Assembly: GCF_000340885.1 (NCBI RefSeq)
Contig: NC_020291.1
Location: 3,781,001-3,845,000 of the forward strand
From: Clostridium saccharoperbutylacetonicum N1-4(HMT)
Lineage (GTDB): Bacteria; Bacillota; Clostridia; Clostridiales; Clostridiaceae
Length of the DNA: 64,000 bases
Reading direction: 5' to 3'
The notes beneath the pieces are model-generated. The model was not told the DNA's origin. It saw nothing but the letters and a program-made list of their open reading frames with translations, and ran no database searches. Positions within the stretch are counted from its first letter, which is position 1. Each line of letters begins with the position of its first letter. Of the stretch, positions 8,450 to 16,689 are shown piece after piece. Position numbers and translations under genes: made by a program.

Positions 8450-8776
8450 TTAAAAAATATTAATTCCTAGCTTCTGTGAAATTTCAAATAGTTTTTTCTT
8501 ATTTCGCATACTGCAATATTTACCCAAAAAAATTGATTTTATTTTAACTCCTATTTCATCCAACGGCACTCTTTTTCCATATAATACTTTCTCTATATTT
8601 GGCAATAATACCCGATATTCATTTTCATGTAACCATGATTCATGTTTTATACAAAGATTATTAATCATTAAAAACTGATATAATTTTAAATCTGCATTAT
8701 CTGGTGGAATTTCTCCTTTTGCAGCTGCTATTGCCAAATAAACAAACTTCCCTATAATAGCTGCTAATATTACCAT
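8450..8776 (-). pseudogene. C-terminal fragment of a DUF2971 protein
   Basis: The segment CIKHESWLHENEYRVL and the following SIFLGKYCSMRNKKKL resemble the C-terminal half of DUF2971 proteins, which are normally about 250-300 residues long and often found with mobile or defence genes. Only 108 residues remain and the N-terminal half is missing. The candidate ATG abuts GGAGG with no spacer, so it is unlikely to be a real initiation site. With the neighbouring degenerate recombinase-like gene it looks like debris of a larger island. DUF2971 function is unknown. Confidence 0.5.
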
Positions 8777-8964
8777 CCTCCAATCCTAAATAACATATTC
8801 ATTAAAATGAACTGCTGATTATAGACATAATCCCTTTTTCAAATCACCTACCTTAATTATACAACACATTTTACAATTTTTCCTTTATTTTTCCACAAAG
8901 TACAAATTATTTATCAAATCTTCCATTTAATTTTTTTCAATTAATTATCTCCCTAAAAATAAGC

Positions 8965-9002
8965 AAAAAAATGAAACTGACTTTTCCCTATGCCAGTTTC
9001 AT
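8965..9002 (-). terminator. terminator of the lipoprotein gene
   Basis: ATGAAACTG pairs with CAGTTTCAT, followed on the minus strand by a T run. It lies 47 bp after the lipoprotein stop. Confidence 0.8.
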
Positions 9003-9048
9003 TTTAATATAATGTTATAGAATTTTATTTACCTTACTTTAATATCTT

Positions 9049-9681
9049 TTAACCCATGAATATATAGTCTAAAATAACTCCTTCTAGTCCGCTATATTCT
9101 TCCATTGGTTCCCAAACTTTTTCTCCTTTAGTGAAGATTAAGCTTACAGTTTGCGGTTCCGGTTTAGCTGTACCTGCTGCAATTCCATCACAAATGTAGT
9201 CTAATAATTTCTTTTGGATTTCTTCCTTAGTCATTCCTGGATTACTATTAATGTCTTGCATTGCTTTGTTTTGAGCATCAGCAAAAATCTTTTTCATGTC
9301 AAATATTTTTATTTTCAAATCAAATTTTTCAACTTTTTTGTCAGCTGAAGTTTGCTTTAATTCATAGCTTATGTTTGCTAATCCTTTGATTAAACTATCC
9401 TTAAATTTTGCTTTTACTTCATCTGTTATTACGCTCTTATCAATATTATCTCCAGTGAAGCTCTTCATTAACTTGTCTTCTTTATCTTTAACAAGTTTGT
9501 TATAATTATCTTCAGTAAACCCTATTTTATCCATATTTGTTTTATCATTTTTTAATAAAACATTTAAGAATATTTTAGCACTTTCTTCTGCTGTTACTTT
9601 TAGCCCTCCACATGAAATTAGCATTGTTGATGCTATCACAGTTACTAAGAAAACTGCAAAAAATTTTTTTAAGTTTTTCAT
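9049..9681 (-). CDS. lipoprotein, DUF5105-like
   Basis: I start at the ATG at 9681, where AAGGGGAGAAATAGTA gives a good ribosome site. The 210-residue product begins MKNLKKFF, has a hydrophobic core and a lipobox LISC, so it should be lipid-anchored on the outer face of the membrane. The mature part is Lys/Asp-rich, with TAEESAKIFLNVLLKND near the N-terminus, resembling clostridial DUF5105 lipoproteins of unknown function. It is monocistronic with its own terminator. Family assignment is moderate. Confidence 0.75.
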   Translation of the reverse strand: MKNLKKFFAVFLVTVIASTMLISCGGLKVTAEESAKIFLNVLLKNDKTNMDKIGFTEDNYNKLVKDKEDKLMKSFTGDNIDKSVITDEVKAKFKDSLIKGLANISYELKQTSADKKVEKFDLKIKIFDMKKIFADAQNKAMQDINSNPGMTKEEIQKKLLDYICDGIAAGTAKPEPQTVSLIFTKGEKVWEPMEEYSGLEGVILDYIFMG

Positions 9682-9810
9682 TACTATTTCTCCCCTTATT
9701 AAAAAATTATTCTTTACAGTTCCTATTTTACTTAGTAATAGAGCCATTGTATTGTATAATTGCGACAAATTCTTAAATATTATGATTTTTAATTTTAAAA
9801 ATTTCTAAGA

Positions 9811-10158
9811 TCAAATAAGTATTCCAACCTTTTGTTTATTTTCTAGAACTTTTTTAATTCCATGATGTGAATTAAATTCAGCTGTTAAATCCTTACCAGC
9901 TACAACGTCAAAATGCATTCCACTAGCCCACTGTTTTACATTGCTTAAATCATAAACTATCCCATCAACTGCTACATAAACTGGTTTTCCATTCTTCCCA
10001 TTATATTGTGACAATTCTTCTATAGTAAATTGTTTTTGCTGTCTATCGTAAGCTTCTAGAATTTCACTAATCCTTTTAAATTCAAAATAACTAGACATAA
10101 CCCTCAGTGCCATCTGCAATTGTTCATCATTACTAATTGGCTTATTATATTGTTCCAT
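9811..10158 (-). CDS. cytochrome b5-like haem/steroid-binding domain protein
   Basis: The C-terminal 75 residues carry FTIEELSQYNGKNGKPVYVA and YDLSNVKQW, then AGKDLTAEFNSHHG, a cytochrome b5-like fold common in clostridia. A helical N-terminal part of about 35 residues precedes it. There is no signal peptide or membrane anchor. Whether haem binds is uncertain: classical HPGG is absent, although HH near residue 99 is present. The ATG at 10158 is chosen; a TTG at 10179 overlaps the GGGAGA ribosome site. The ligand and partner are unknown. Confidence 0.75.
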   Translation of the reverse strand: MEQYNKPISNDEQLQMALRVMSSYFEFKRISEILEAYDRQQKQFTIEELSQYNGKNGKPVYVAVDGIVYDLSNVKQWASGMHFDVVAGKDLTAEFNSHHGIKKVLENKQKVGILI

Positions 10159-10236
10159 AAAGCTTATTGATTCTCCCAAAAATAATTAACTCATATATAT
10201 TGTATTTTAATTTATATGCATTTGTGTATTTTTATT

Positions 10237-10304
10237 AAAAAAGCTCCCTCATCAATATATTTAAGATTTTTATAAAATCTTCTATAATTAATGAAAGAGC
10301 TTTT
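10237..10304 (-). terminator. nested terminator of the FliD-like gene
   Basis: Outer arms AAAAGCTC/GAGCTTTT enclose a second hairpin AAGATTTT/AAAATCTT. On the minus strand the outer stem runs into T residues. Confidence 0.55.
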
Positions 10305-10367
10305 CTTATGAATTTGTTCTTTTTAATATAATTCAACCTCTCAAGATTAATATCGCTTCTTAAAATT

Positions 10368-11678
10368 TTAAATTAATGAATTTAAGAAAACCCCTCCTGA
10401 GTATAATGAATTATACTGACTATATATCACATTAGTATTTTTATAGGAGTATATTGAATTTTCTCCAGAATCAAATTGAAAACTAGGATATAAATTTTTT
10501 GATTTATTCATAGCATCTTGTACTTTACTATACGTTTCAGTTGCTGTGCCTGAAGCTCCACCTAAAATATCTCTAACATTTTTAAAATCTTTGCTAATTG
10601 CATTTTTCAAAGTATTTTCATTTACTGAAAGTTTCCCATCATTTTCAACTGTAATTCCTATAGATGATAATGAATCACTGTTATTTTTAGTTCCTTTAAA
10701 GGAATTAGATAAACTTTCAATTTTAGATGACTTATCTGAATTGCTTCCTAAAAAATTTACTACTTTATTATAATCATTAGCAAAATCTTTAACTGAATTT
10801 ACAATTCTATTGCTATCAATATTGTCAGAGGATATTGCTGCTTTTCCAATACCATTTAGAGTTGCTTTAACTGTGCTACTTAAATTTACATTATTACTTT
10901 CAGAAGTATAATCTACATTGTTAACTTTGTACTTTGCATTTACTCCTTCTTGAGTTGCTTTAACTGTCATTTCCTGATTTAAATTATTTCCTAGAATTAC
11001 AGTTAATTTTGAATTTTCACCTGTTGTATTTGATTGAAATTTCAATGAACTCTTTCCGTTTACTTCTTCTACTGTTGCTTTTACGCCTATAGCTGCTTTG
11101 TTAACTTTATCTGCTATTTTGTTCATAGCATCCTTGTTATTTAGAGCATTTTCAGTACCAACATCAAAGTTATAAGAATTTTTACCATTATCTATTGATA
11201 CGCTACCAGTCGCAACTAGATCTTTTCCAGTTGAAGCTAATTCATTATAAGATATTGATTTTCCAGCTGCTAATTGACTAACTTCCACTGAATAATCCTT
11301 TTTATCATAACCACTTGTCTTTGTTGTAGTTACAACATTTGTATTGCTGCTGCCATAACTGTCAGCTTTAAAAGCTGAAGTTGAACTATAAGCCTTTAAT
11401 GCATTAGATGATTTTTTTAATTCAGAAAAATCATTAACAAATTCAGAATAAAACTTTTTTGAATCATTAGTATAAGTTTGAAGTTCATTTAACTTTTTTG
11501 TAAAGGTGTCATTAAACCTTGAAGTAGCATTAACACCAGTAAATGCATTGTTATAATTATTTGTTTTATTATTTAACTTACTTATATTATTGTTAGAGTT
11601 TTTATTCAAACTAGATGAACTATTTATAAGATTATTGTAAGCATAACTTCTCGCTAATGGACTAATAGTATAACTCAT
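10368..11678 (-). CDS. FliD-like flagellar cap/hook-associated protein (orphan)
   Basis: Start ATG at 11678 follows GGAAGGAGGAAAGG. The 436-residue protein is Ser/Asn/Lys-rich and without Cys. Its middle region, DYSVEVSQLAAGKSIS, followed by repeated beta segments, resembles the FliD core; the C-terminal helical region (DFANDYNKVVNFL and IGITVENDGKLSVNENTL) matches FliD_C, the filament cap that helps flagellin assemble. It lacks a signal peptide, as expected for flagellar export. It stands alone with no flagellar genes in the window. A specialised FliD-like adhesin or cap paralogue is a reasonable guess. Confidence 0.65.
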   Translation of the reverse strand: MSYTISPLARSYAYNNLINSSSSLNKNSNNNISKLNNKTNNYNNAFTGVNATSRFNDTFTKKLNELQTYTNDSKKFYSEFVNDFSELKKSSNALKAYSSTSAFKADSYGSSNTNVVTTTKTSGYDKKDYSVEVSQLAAGKSISYNELASTGKDLVATGSVSIDNGKNSYNFDVGTENALNNKDAMNKIADKVNKAAIGVKATVEEVNGKSSLKFQSNTTGENSKLTVILGNNLNQEMTVKATQEGVNAKYKVNNVDYTSESNNVNLSSTVKATLNGIGKAAISSDNIDSNRIVNSVKDFANDYNKVVNFLGSNSDKSSKIESLSNSFKGTKNNSDSLSSIGITVENDGKLSVNENTLKNAISKDFKNVRDILGGASGTATETYSKVQDAMNKSKNLYPSFQFDSGENSIYSYKNTNVIYSQYNSLYSGGVFLNSLI

Positions 11679-11860
11679 AACCTTTCCTCCTTCCATATTA
11701 TATTTTTTAAATTATGTCCCACACTATCAACTTATTTAATTTTCGACATTAATGCAATTTTCTTTATATATAAGTTCCAATTAAGATTTTACACTTCTCA
11801 TCAAGAAATATTTAAGGGATTTCTTGACTAATGACAATTGATAATTAAGCTATATATACA

Positions 11861-11953
11861 TTAAAGACTATTTCTGTTTTCTGCCTCAAGTATCCTATTA
11901 CCAGCTTTCGCAGCGCCTCCACCACTAAAACCGACGCCAGAATAATAACACAC
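11861..11953 (-). other. possible 30-residue Gly-rich small ORF
   Basis: From GTG at 11953 the frame encodes a short peptide containing GVGFSGGGAAKAGN and ends at TAA. The stretch is more GC-rich than its surroundings. AAAGAGG directly abuts the GTG, so initiation is doubtful. It may be a small peptide gene or a remnant. Confidence 0.25.
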
Positions 11954-12031
11954 CTCTTTTCTAATAATTATTTCTTTTGCTATATATTGAAATACATTAG
12001 AAGGTGATATATAATAAGTATAAATATTAAC

Positions 12032-12046
12032 TGATAATTATTATCG
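12032..12046 (+). promoter_or_regulatory. Fur-box-like operator upstream of korAB
   Basis: TGATAATTATTATCG matches the 7-1-7 Fur/PerR palindrome TGATAATnATTATCA at all but the last base. It lies 48 bp before the korA start. Confidence 0.55.
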
Positions 12047-12093
12047 ATTATGATTTTTAATAAATATAATTTATTTGAAGGAGTTGATTTACA

Positions 12094-13773
12094 TTGAAAT
12101 ATAACATTTTAATTGGGGGTTCTGCTGGACAAGGTATAGATACTATCAGTTCCCTCTTTGAAAAAATCCTTAAGAAAAGTCAGTATAATCTTTATACCAC
12201 AAAAGATTATATGTCTAGAGTCAGAGGCGGACATAATTTTATTCAAATAAGATTTGGAGATGAAAAAATAACTTCCCATAGTTCTATAATAGATGTAATT
12301 GTAGCTATGGATAAAAATACAATTGTTAATCACATTGAAAAATTAAATAAAACTGGAATTGTGATTTGTGATGAAAGTATTGATGTGGAAGATTCACGAG
12401 TGTTAAAGCTTCCAATGAAAGCAATATCTACTGAAGTTGGTAATTCTAAAACAATTGGAACAGTTGCTGTTGGAGTTTTAACAAAGCTCTTTAATCTTAA
12501 GATAGATAATATAAACTCTATCTTTAATAAAAAATGGGACATAAAAACAAATGAAGCAAACAAATTAGCTTTTACTAGAGGATATGAAATTTCAAAAGAG
12601 CGTTTTAATCTTTCTATAGCTGAAAATAATAACAACATTCTTATTTCTGGTAATGAAGCTTTGGCTTTAGGTCTACTAGCAGGTGGACTAGGCTTTTATT
12701 CGGCATATCCTATGACTCCTGCAACAAGCATAATGACTTATTTATCTAAAGTTCAAAAGGATGCAGGAATAATAGTTGAACAAGTAGAAGATGAAATCTC
12801 AGCCATAAATATGGCGCTTGGAGCTTCTTATGCAGGTGCAAGATCAGCTACTGGAAGTTCTGGAGGTGGTGTTTCACTTATGGTCGAAGCTATTGGACTT
12901 TCGAGTATAACAGAAACTCCTTTGCTAATAATAGATTCTCAAAGACCTGGGCCTGCTACTGGACTTCCTACTAGAACAGAACAAAGTGATTTGAGCTTTT
13001 TAGTTACAGCTTCTCATGGAGAAGGACCAAGAATGGTACTTTCAGTAAGAAATGCTGAAGACGCTTTTTATGCTTCTGCAAGAGCTTTAAATATATCTGA
13101 AAAGTATCAAATACCAGTTATATTATTAACTGATCAATACTTGGCTGATACAGCTGTAACTATACCAGAATTCGATTTAAGCAAAGTGAAAATCGAAAGA
13201 AATATTGCTGGAGAAGAAGCTTTAGAAAGCGATGGAAGCTATAAAAGATATAAAGTTACTGAGAGTGGAATATCTCCAAGAATTCTTCCAGGTCAATTTG
13301 AAAATGCTGTAGTTTTAATTGATAGCGATGAGCATACTGAAGACAGTCAGATAACAGAATCTGCTGAAGTTAGAATAGAACAAATGGATAAAAGAATGAG
13401 AAAACTTAAACTACTAGAAAAAGATTTAATTGAACCAGATTACTTTGGAGTTGAAACTCCTGAAGTACTTTTGCTAGCATGGGGATCACTTGAGGGCCCT
13501 GTTGAAGAAGCTGTTAAACTTTTAAATGGTGAAGGTTATTCTGTTGGAGCTCTTGTTTTTGGAGATTTATATCCACTTCCAACAAAGCTTTTAGAAAAGT
13601 ATTCAACTTTAGCTAAAAAATTAGTTAATGTAGAACAAAATTTTAACGGTCAACTTGCTAAATTAATTAGGATGGAAACTGGAATTTCTATTGATAATAG
13701 CATATTGAAATATGATGGAAGACAATTAAGCTCAGAAGAAATTTATTCTCGAGTTAAAAAGGAGGTATTCTAA
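12094..13773 (+). CDS. korA: 2-oxoacid:ferredoxin oxidoreductase, fused gamma-alpha subunit
   Basis: The gamma domain (about 1-175, GGSAGQGIDT at its start) is fused to an alpha domain (about 185-559) with GFYSAYPMTPATSIM and the TATGSSGGGVSLM-like segment. This is the KorA layout for 2-oxoglutarate or related 2-oxoacid oxidation to acyl-CoA with ferredoxin reduction. Translation starts at TTG with GAAGGAG 10 bases upstream. korB follows after 1 bp. No delta (ferredoxin) subunit is encoded nearby, which suits the two-subunit type. Substrate preference (2-oxoglutarate, pyruvate or branched 2-oxoacids) cannot be read directly. A Fur-like site lies upstream. Confidence 0.85.
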   Translation: MKYNILIGGSAGQGIDTISSLFEKILKKSQYNLYTTKDYMSRVRGGHNFIQIRFGDEKITSHSSIIDVIVAMDKNTIVNHIEKLNKTGIVICDESIDVEDSRVLKLPMKAISTEVGNSKTIGTVAVGVLTKLFNLKIDNINSIFNKKWDIKTNEANKLAFTRGYEISKERFNLSIAENNNNILISGNEALALGLLAGGLGFYSAYPMTPATSIMTYLSKVQKDAGIIVEQVEDEISAINMALGASYAGARSATGSSGGGVSLMVEAIGLSSITETPLLIIDSQRPGPATGLPTRTEQSDLSFLVTASHGEGPRMVLSVRNAEDAFYASARALNISEKYQIPVILLTDQYLADTAVTIPEFDLSKVKIERNIAGEEALESDGSYKRYKVTESGISPRILPGQFENAVVLIDSDEHTEDSQITESAEVRIEQMDKRMRKLKLLEKDLIEPDYFGVETPEVLLLAWGSLEGPVEEAVKLLNGEGYSVGALVFGDLYPLPTKLLEKYSTLAKKLVNVEQNFNGQLAKLIRMETGISIDNSILKYDGRQLSSEEIYSRVKKEVF

Positions 13774-13774
13774 A

Positions 13775-14632
13775 ATGATCGAAATTAAAAAGTATGATAC
13801 AAAAGAAGAAATTGCATGGTGTCCTGGCTGCGGAGATTTTGGAATACTAGATGCTTTGAAGGAAACTTTAGCAGAACTAGAAATAAAGCCTCACGAAGTT
13901 GTACTATCTTCAGGAATAGGCCAAGCAGCAAAGATGCCTCACTATATAAATTTGAACGGTTTTAACGGCCTTCATGGAAGAGCAGTTCCTCCTGCTGTTG
14001 GCATTAAACTTGCAAATAAGAATTTAAAGGTAATTATAAACTCAGGTGATGGTGATTCTTATGGTGAAGGTGGAAACCATCTACTTCATAATATTAGAAA
14101 AAATATTGATATTACTCACTTTGTTCATGACAATCAAATATATGGACTTACAAAAGGTCAAGGATCACCAACTACTAACAAAGGACAAATAACTTCATTG
14201 CAATTTGAAGGAACAACTGTAGATTCCTTCAAGCCTCTTGCCTTTGCAATAACTGCTGGAGCAACCTTTGTTGCAAGAAGTTTCTCTGGAGATAAAGAGC
14301 ACTTAAAAGCTATAATGAAAGCTGCAATTACACATAAAGGTTATGCTTTAGTAGATATTCTTCAACCTTGTGTAACCTTTAACCATATAAATACTTTTAA
14401 ATGGTATAAAGATAATACCTATAAGCTTGATGATAATTATGACTACAGCAATAAGCTTCAAGCTCTAGAAAAAGCTATGGAGTGGGAAAATGGTATACCT
14501 CTTGGGATTATATATAAAGAGGAAAAAACTGAATATACAGATATAGTTGCAGCCTTTAAAAATAATAAACCTCTCTTAGAACGAGATTGGAAACCAGAGT
14601 ATGCTAAAAAGTTTATAGAAACCTTTAAATAA
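13775..14632 (+). CDS. korB: 2-oxoacid:ferredoxin oxidoreductase, beta subunit
   Basis: C16-P-G-C19 supplies ligands for the [4Fe-4S] cluster and SGDGDSYGEGGNH is the thiamine diphosphate/Mg motif. DNQIYGLTKGQGSPT is typical of KorB-type beta subunits. At 285 residues it is full length. It is translationally close to korA (1 bp gap, with AAAAGGAGG inside the korA end) and ends before a strong hairpin, so korAB is a two-gene operon. With KorA it links 2-oxoacid decarboxylation to reduced ferredoxin, which can feed hydrogenase or biosynthesis. Confidence 0.88.
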   Translation: MIEIKKYDTKEEIAWCPGCGDFGILDALKETLAELEIKPHEVVLSSGIGQAAKMPHYINLNGFNGLHGRAVPPAVGIKLANKNLKVIINSGDGDSYGEGGNHLLHNIRKNIDITHFVHDNQIYGLTKGQGSPTTNKGQITSLQFEGTTVDSFKPLAFAITAGATFVARSFSGDKEHLKAIMKAAITHKGYALVDILQPCVTFNHINTFKWYKDNTYKLDDNYDYSNKLQALEKAMEWENGIPLGIIYKEEKTEYTDIVAAFKNNKPLLERDWKPEYAKKFIETFK

Positions 14633-14664
14633 TAATTAATTCTGCAGATAACTCCTTAAAAATT

Positions 14665-14711
14665 AAAGAGAATACATAGTTTAGTTTAAATCAAAGCTAT
14701 GTATTCTCTTT
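14665..14711. terminator. bidirectional terminator between korB and the AraC gene
   Basis: A 15-bp perfect stem (AAAGAGAATACATAG with its complement) has T-rich sequence on both sides. Confidence 0.75.
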
Positions 14712-14861
14712 AAAATTCACTCTATAATTTTTTTACCTCAGATAGTTTTCCATCAAAAATTGTCCCAAAAATGGATTTCCTCATCGATTGTCCTAATTGT
14801 AACTTTTTATTTATTAATCTTCCTCTACCAGAAATATTAGAATTCCATAAAATATTTCTTC

Positions 14862-15641
14862 TTATACTTCGTTAGTTTGGTTCTTTTTAATATAAGTAGG
14901 AGTATATCCACACATTCTTTTAAATTCACGTATCATATGAGACTGATCCCAATATCCAGCTTCAACTGCACTTTGAACTATATTTTTTTCTTCTAAATGA
15001 TTAACAGCTTTATGAAACCTAGCAATACTTTCATATTCTTTTAATGTAATTCCGAGAATAGTATTAAAATCTCTTTGAAGTTGTCTATAAGATATATTTA
15101 AATCTGAAGCAATTTCTTTAAAACTTTTTTGATTTTGTATATGACATAAATTTGCTGCATTAAATACTCGCGTCATTTGATTTGTAAATTTATATTTTCC
15201 ACTATCTTGAATCTCATTTATATAATCCTCAACAATATACATCCACTTTTCTGGAGAATGTGTAAACAGTTTATTTCCAATCTTATATATTGAATCTTCT
15301 TCTTTAAATAGTATTATGTCTTGGCAAGCTGCTGGAGTAATTCCTGTCATTTGATAAAATAGCCAAAACTCTATACTTACTATAAATACAGCAACATTTT
15401 CAACTCTGCTAATCATAGGCTCTTTATTTATTCCATAAGCAAGTACATCTCCTGTTTTTATTTTCATACCATTATAGTGACCTATTCCATCAATAATAAA
15501 TGCAATATGAACAGCCGTAGAGGCTGGTGCTGGCATAATTCCATAATCAAACAAACAATAAGCATATTGCAGTATACCTTCTTTATCAGTATGCTTAACT
15601 TCAATATAACTTTTATTCACTTCTTCGGTTACAAACTTCAT
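14862..15641 (-). CDS. AraC-family transcriptional regulator
   Basis: The C-terminal 100 residues hold two helix-turn-helix units: FKEIASDLNISYRQLQRDF, then VQSAVEAGYWDQSHMIREF followed by CGYTPTYIKK. The N-terminal part (about 1-150) is a cupin-like sensor seen in AraC proteins with a DUF6597-type domain; the ligand is unknown. AAAGGGGGAATAGT precedes the ATG. It is a single gene, facing korB with a shared terminator. No obvious target operon is attached, so regulation of its own locus or of a distant target is possible. Confidence 0.88.
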   Translation of the reverse strand: MKFVTEEVNKSYIEVKHTDKEGILQYAYCLFDYGIMPAPASTAVHIAFIIDGIGHYNGMKIKTGDVLAYGINKEPMISRVENVAVFIVSIEFWLFYQMTGITPAACQDIILFKEEDSIYKIGNKLFTHSPEKWMYIVEDYINEIQDSGKYKFTNQMTRVFNAANLCHIQNQKSFKEIASDLNISYRQLQRDFNTILGITLKEYESIARFHKAVNHLEEKNIVQSAVEAGYWDQSHMIREFKRMCGYTPTYIKKNQTNEV

Positions 15642-15841
15642 ACTATTCCCCCTTTATTTACCAATTATAAATATCTTCAATATTTAACTCAGCATGTAGC
15701 TATTTTTTTGTATATCAATTTAATTTTACCAATAATTATTGGATCTTGTATTGTAAAAAAACGACATTACTTATAACTAAGTTCCGTTTTAAGAATAATT
15801 TCTATAATTCCTCAGAATAGCCACAAGAAAAACTAATTAAA

Positions 15842-15870
15842 TTGATTAAATAGTTTAGCTTTGATATAAT
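15842..15870 (+). promoter_or_regulatory. sigma-A-type promoter
   Basis: TTGATT (15842-15847), a 17-bp spacer and TATAAT (15865-15870) lie 27 bp before the thioredoxin-like start. Confidence 0.7.
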
Positions 15871-15896
15871 ATTGTAAAAAGCTAGGAGGGATATAA

Positions 15897-16247
15897 ATGT
15901 TTGAAAATGATAGCTATGAAGAAGATGTAAAGTTATTTAAAAAAGTGACTTCTACACAAGCAGACGAATTATTATCTAATGAAGGCATAGCCGTTACATA
16001 TATTGGTCGATCAACATGCCCATACTGCCGTAAATTTGCCAAAAAATTAAGTGCTTTGACTAGTAAAATTAACACAACTATTTATTACGTGGATAGTGTT
16101 GATTCTTCAGATGATTCAATTAACTCGTTTAGAGAAAAATATAATATTGTGACTGTACCAGGATTTATTGTTAGCAAAAATATGGAAATAGAGGTTCGTT
16201 GTGATTCTTCACTTCCAGAGGACGAAATATTAGATTTGTTAAAATAG
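15897..16247 (+). CDS. thioredoxin-like protein (CPYC motif)
   Basis: This is a 116-residue cytoplasmic protein with STCPYCRKF (C-P-Y-C, about residues 41-44) after a beta strand, and VPGFIV with the cis-proline typical of the thioredoxin fold. The N-terminus lacks a signal peptide. It resembles bacteriocin-transport accessory/PedC-type thioredoxins, but no bacteriocin genes are adjacent. CTAGGAGGG precedes the ATG by 6 bases and a clear promoter lies upstream. Probable role: disulfide reduction; the target is unknown. Confidence 0.78.
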   Translation: MFENDSYEEDVKLFKKVTSTQADELLSNEGIAVTYIGRSTCPYCRKFAKKLSALTSKINTTIYYVDSVDSSDDSINSFREKYNIVTVPGFIVSKNMEIEVRCDSSLPEDEILDLLK

Positions 16248-16306
16248 ATGATATCATATATATTATTTAAAATGAATAGAAAGCCTTGCTTAGTCACACT
16301 TAAAAA

Positions 16307-16334
16307 AAACGACACTTATAATTAAGTGTCGTTT
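16307..16334. terminator. bidirectional terminator
   Basis: AAACGACACTTA pairs with TAAGTGTCGTTT around a 4-base loop, flanked by A and T runs. It serves the convergent thioredoxin-like gene and ppnP. Confidence 0.85.
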
Positions 16335-16339
16335 TAAAT

Positions 16340-16657
16340 TTATTCTTTAATATATGAGCAGCAATAATCTGCTACTTCCTTAACTTCTAAGTTAAACTTA
16401 GAATTAGCTGGAACTTCAAAGCTTTCTCCTTCTTTATAGGTTACAAACTTATCGCTCCCTGGTAACTTAACATCCATTGAGCCACCCAAGATTTCCATTA
16501 CTTCCTTATCACCTGTACCAAATTCATAGTCACCTGGCAACATTATTCCAAGGGTTTTTCTTTCCCCATCTTCAAAGATTACTGTTCTACTTGTAACCTT
16601 GCCATCAAAATAGATATTTGCCTTTTTCACTGCTGTTACATTTTTAAATTCACTCAT
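16340..16657 (-). CDS. ppnP: pyrimidine/purine nucleoside phosphorylase PpnP
   Basis: This 105-residue single-domain cupin matches PpnP (formerly DUF1255): [20 protein letters not shown], then [15 protein letters not shown] and [13 protein letters not shown]. PpnP phosphorolyses purine and pyrimidine nucleosides to the base and ribose-1-phosphate in the cytoplasm. Length is normal for the family. It follows an aminotransferase gene on the same strand with about 30 bp between, so co-transcription is likely, with the shared terminator just beyond its stop. Confidence 0.9.
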   Translation of the reverse strand: MSEFKNVTAVKKANIYFDGKVTSRTVIFEDGERKTLGIMLPGDYEFGTGDKEVMEILGGSMDVKLPGSDKFVTYKEGESFEVPANSKFNLEVKEVADYCCSYIKE

Positions 16658-16689
16658 TTTTTTACCCCAAAAGTTATATTAGTTAAGAA

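Larger units (their letters stand above)
11697..12093. other. divergent intergenic region fliD-like/korA
   Basis: About 400 bp separate two divergent genes. It contains a Fur-box-like palindrome (12032-12046) and a short GC-richer Gly-rich reading frame on the minus strand (11861-11953), described separately. No other gene is supported. Confidence 0.5.
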
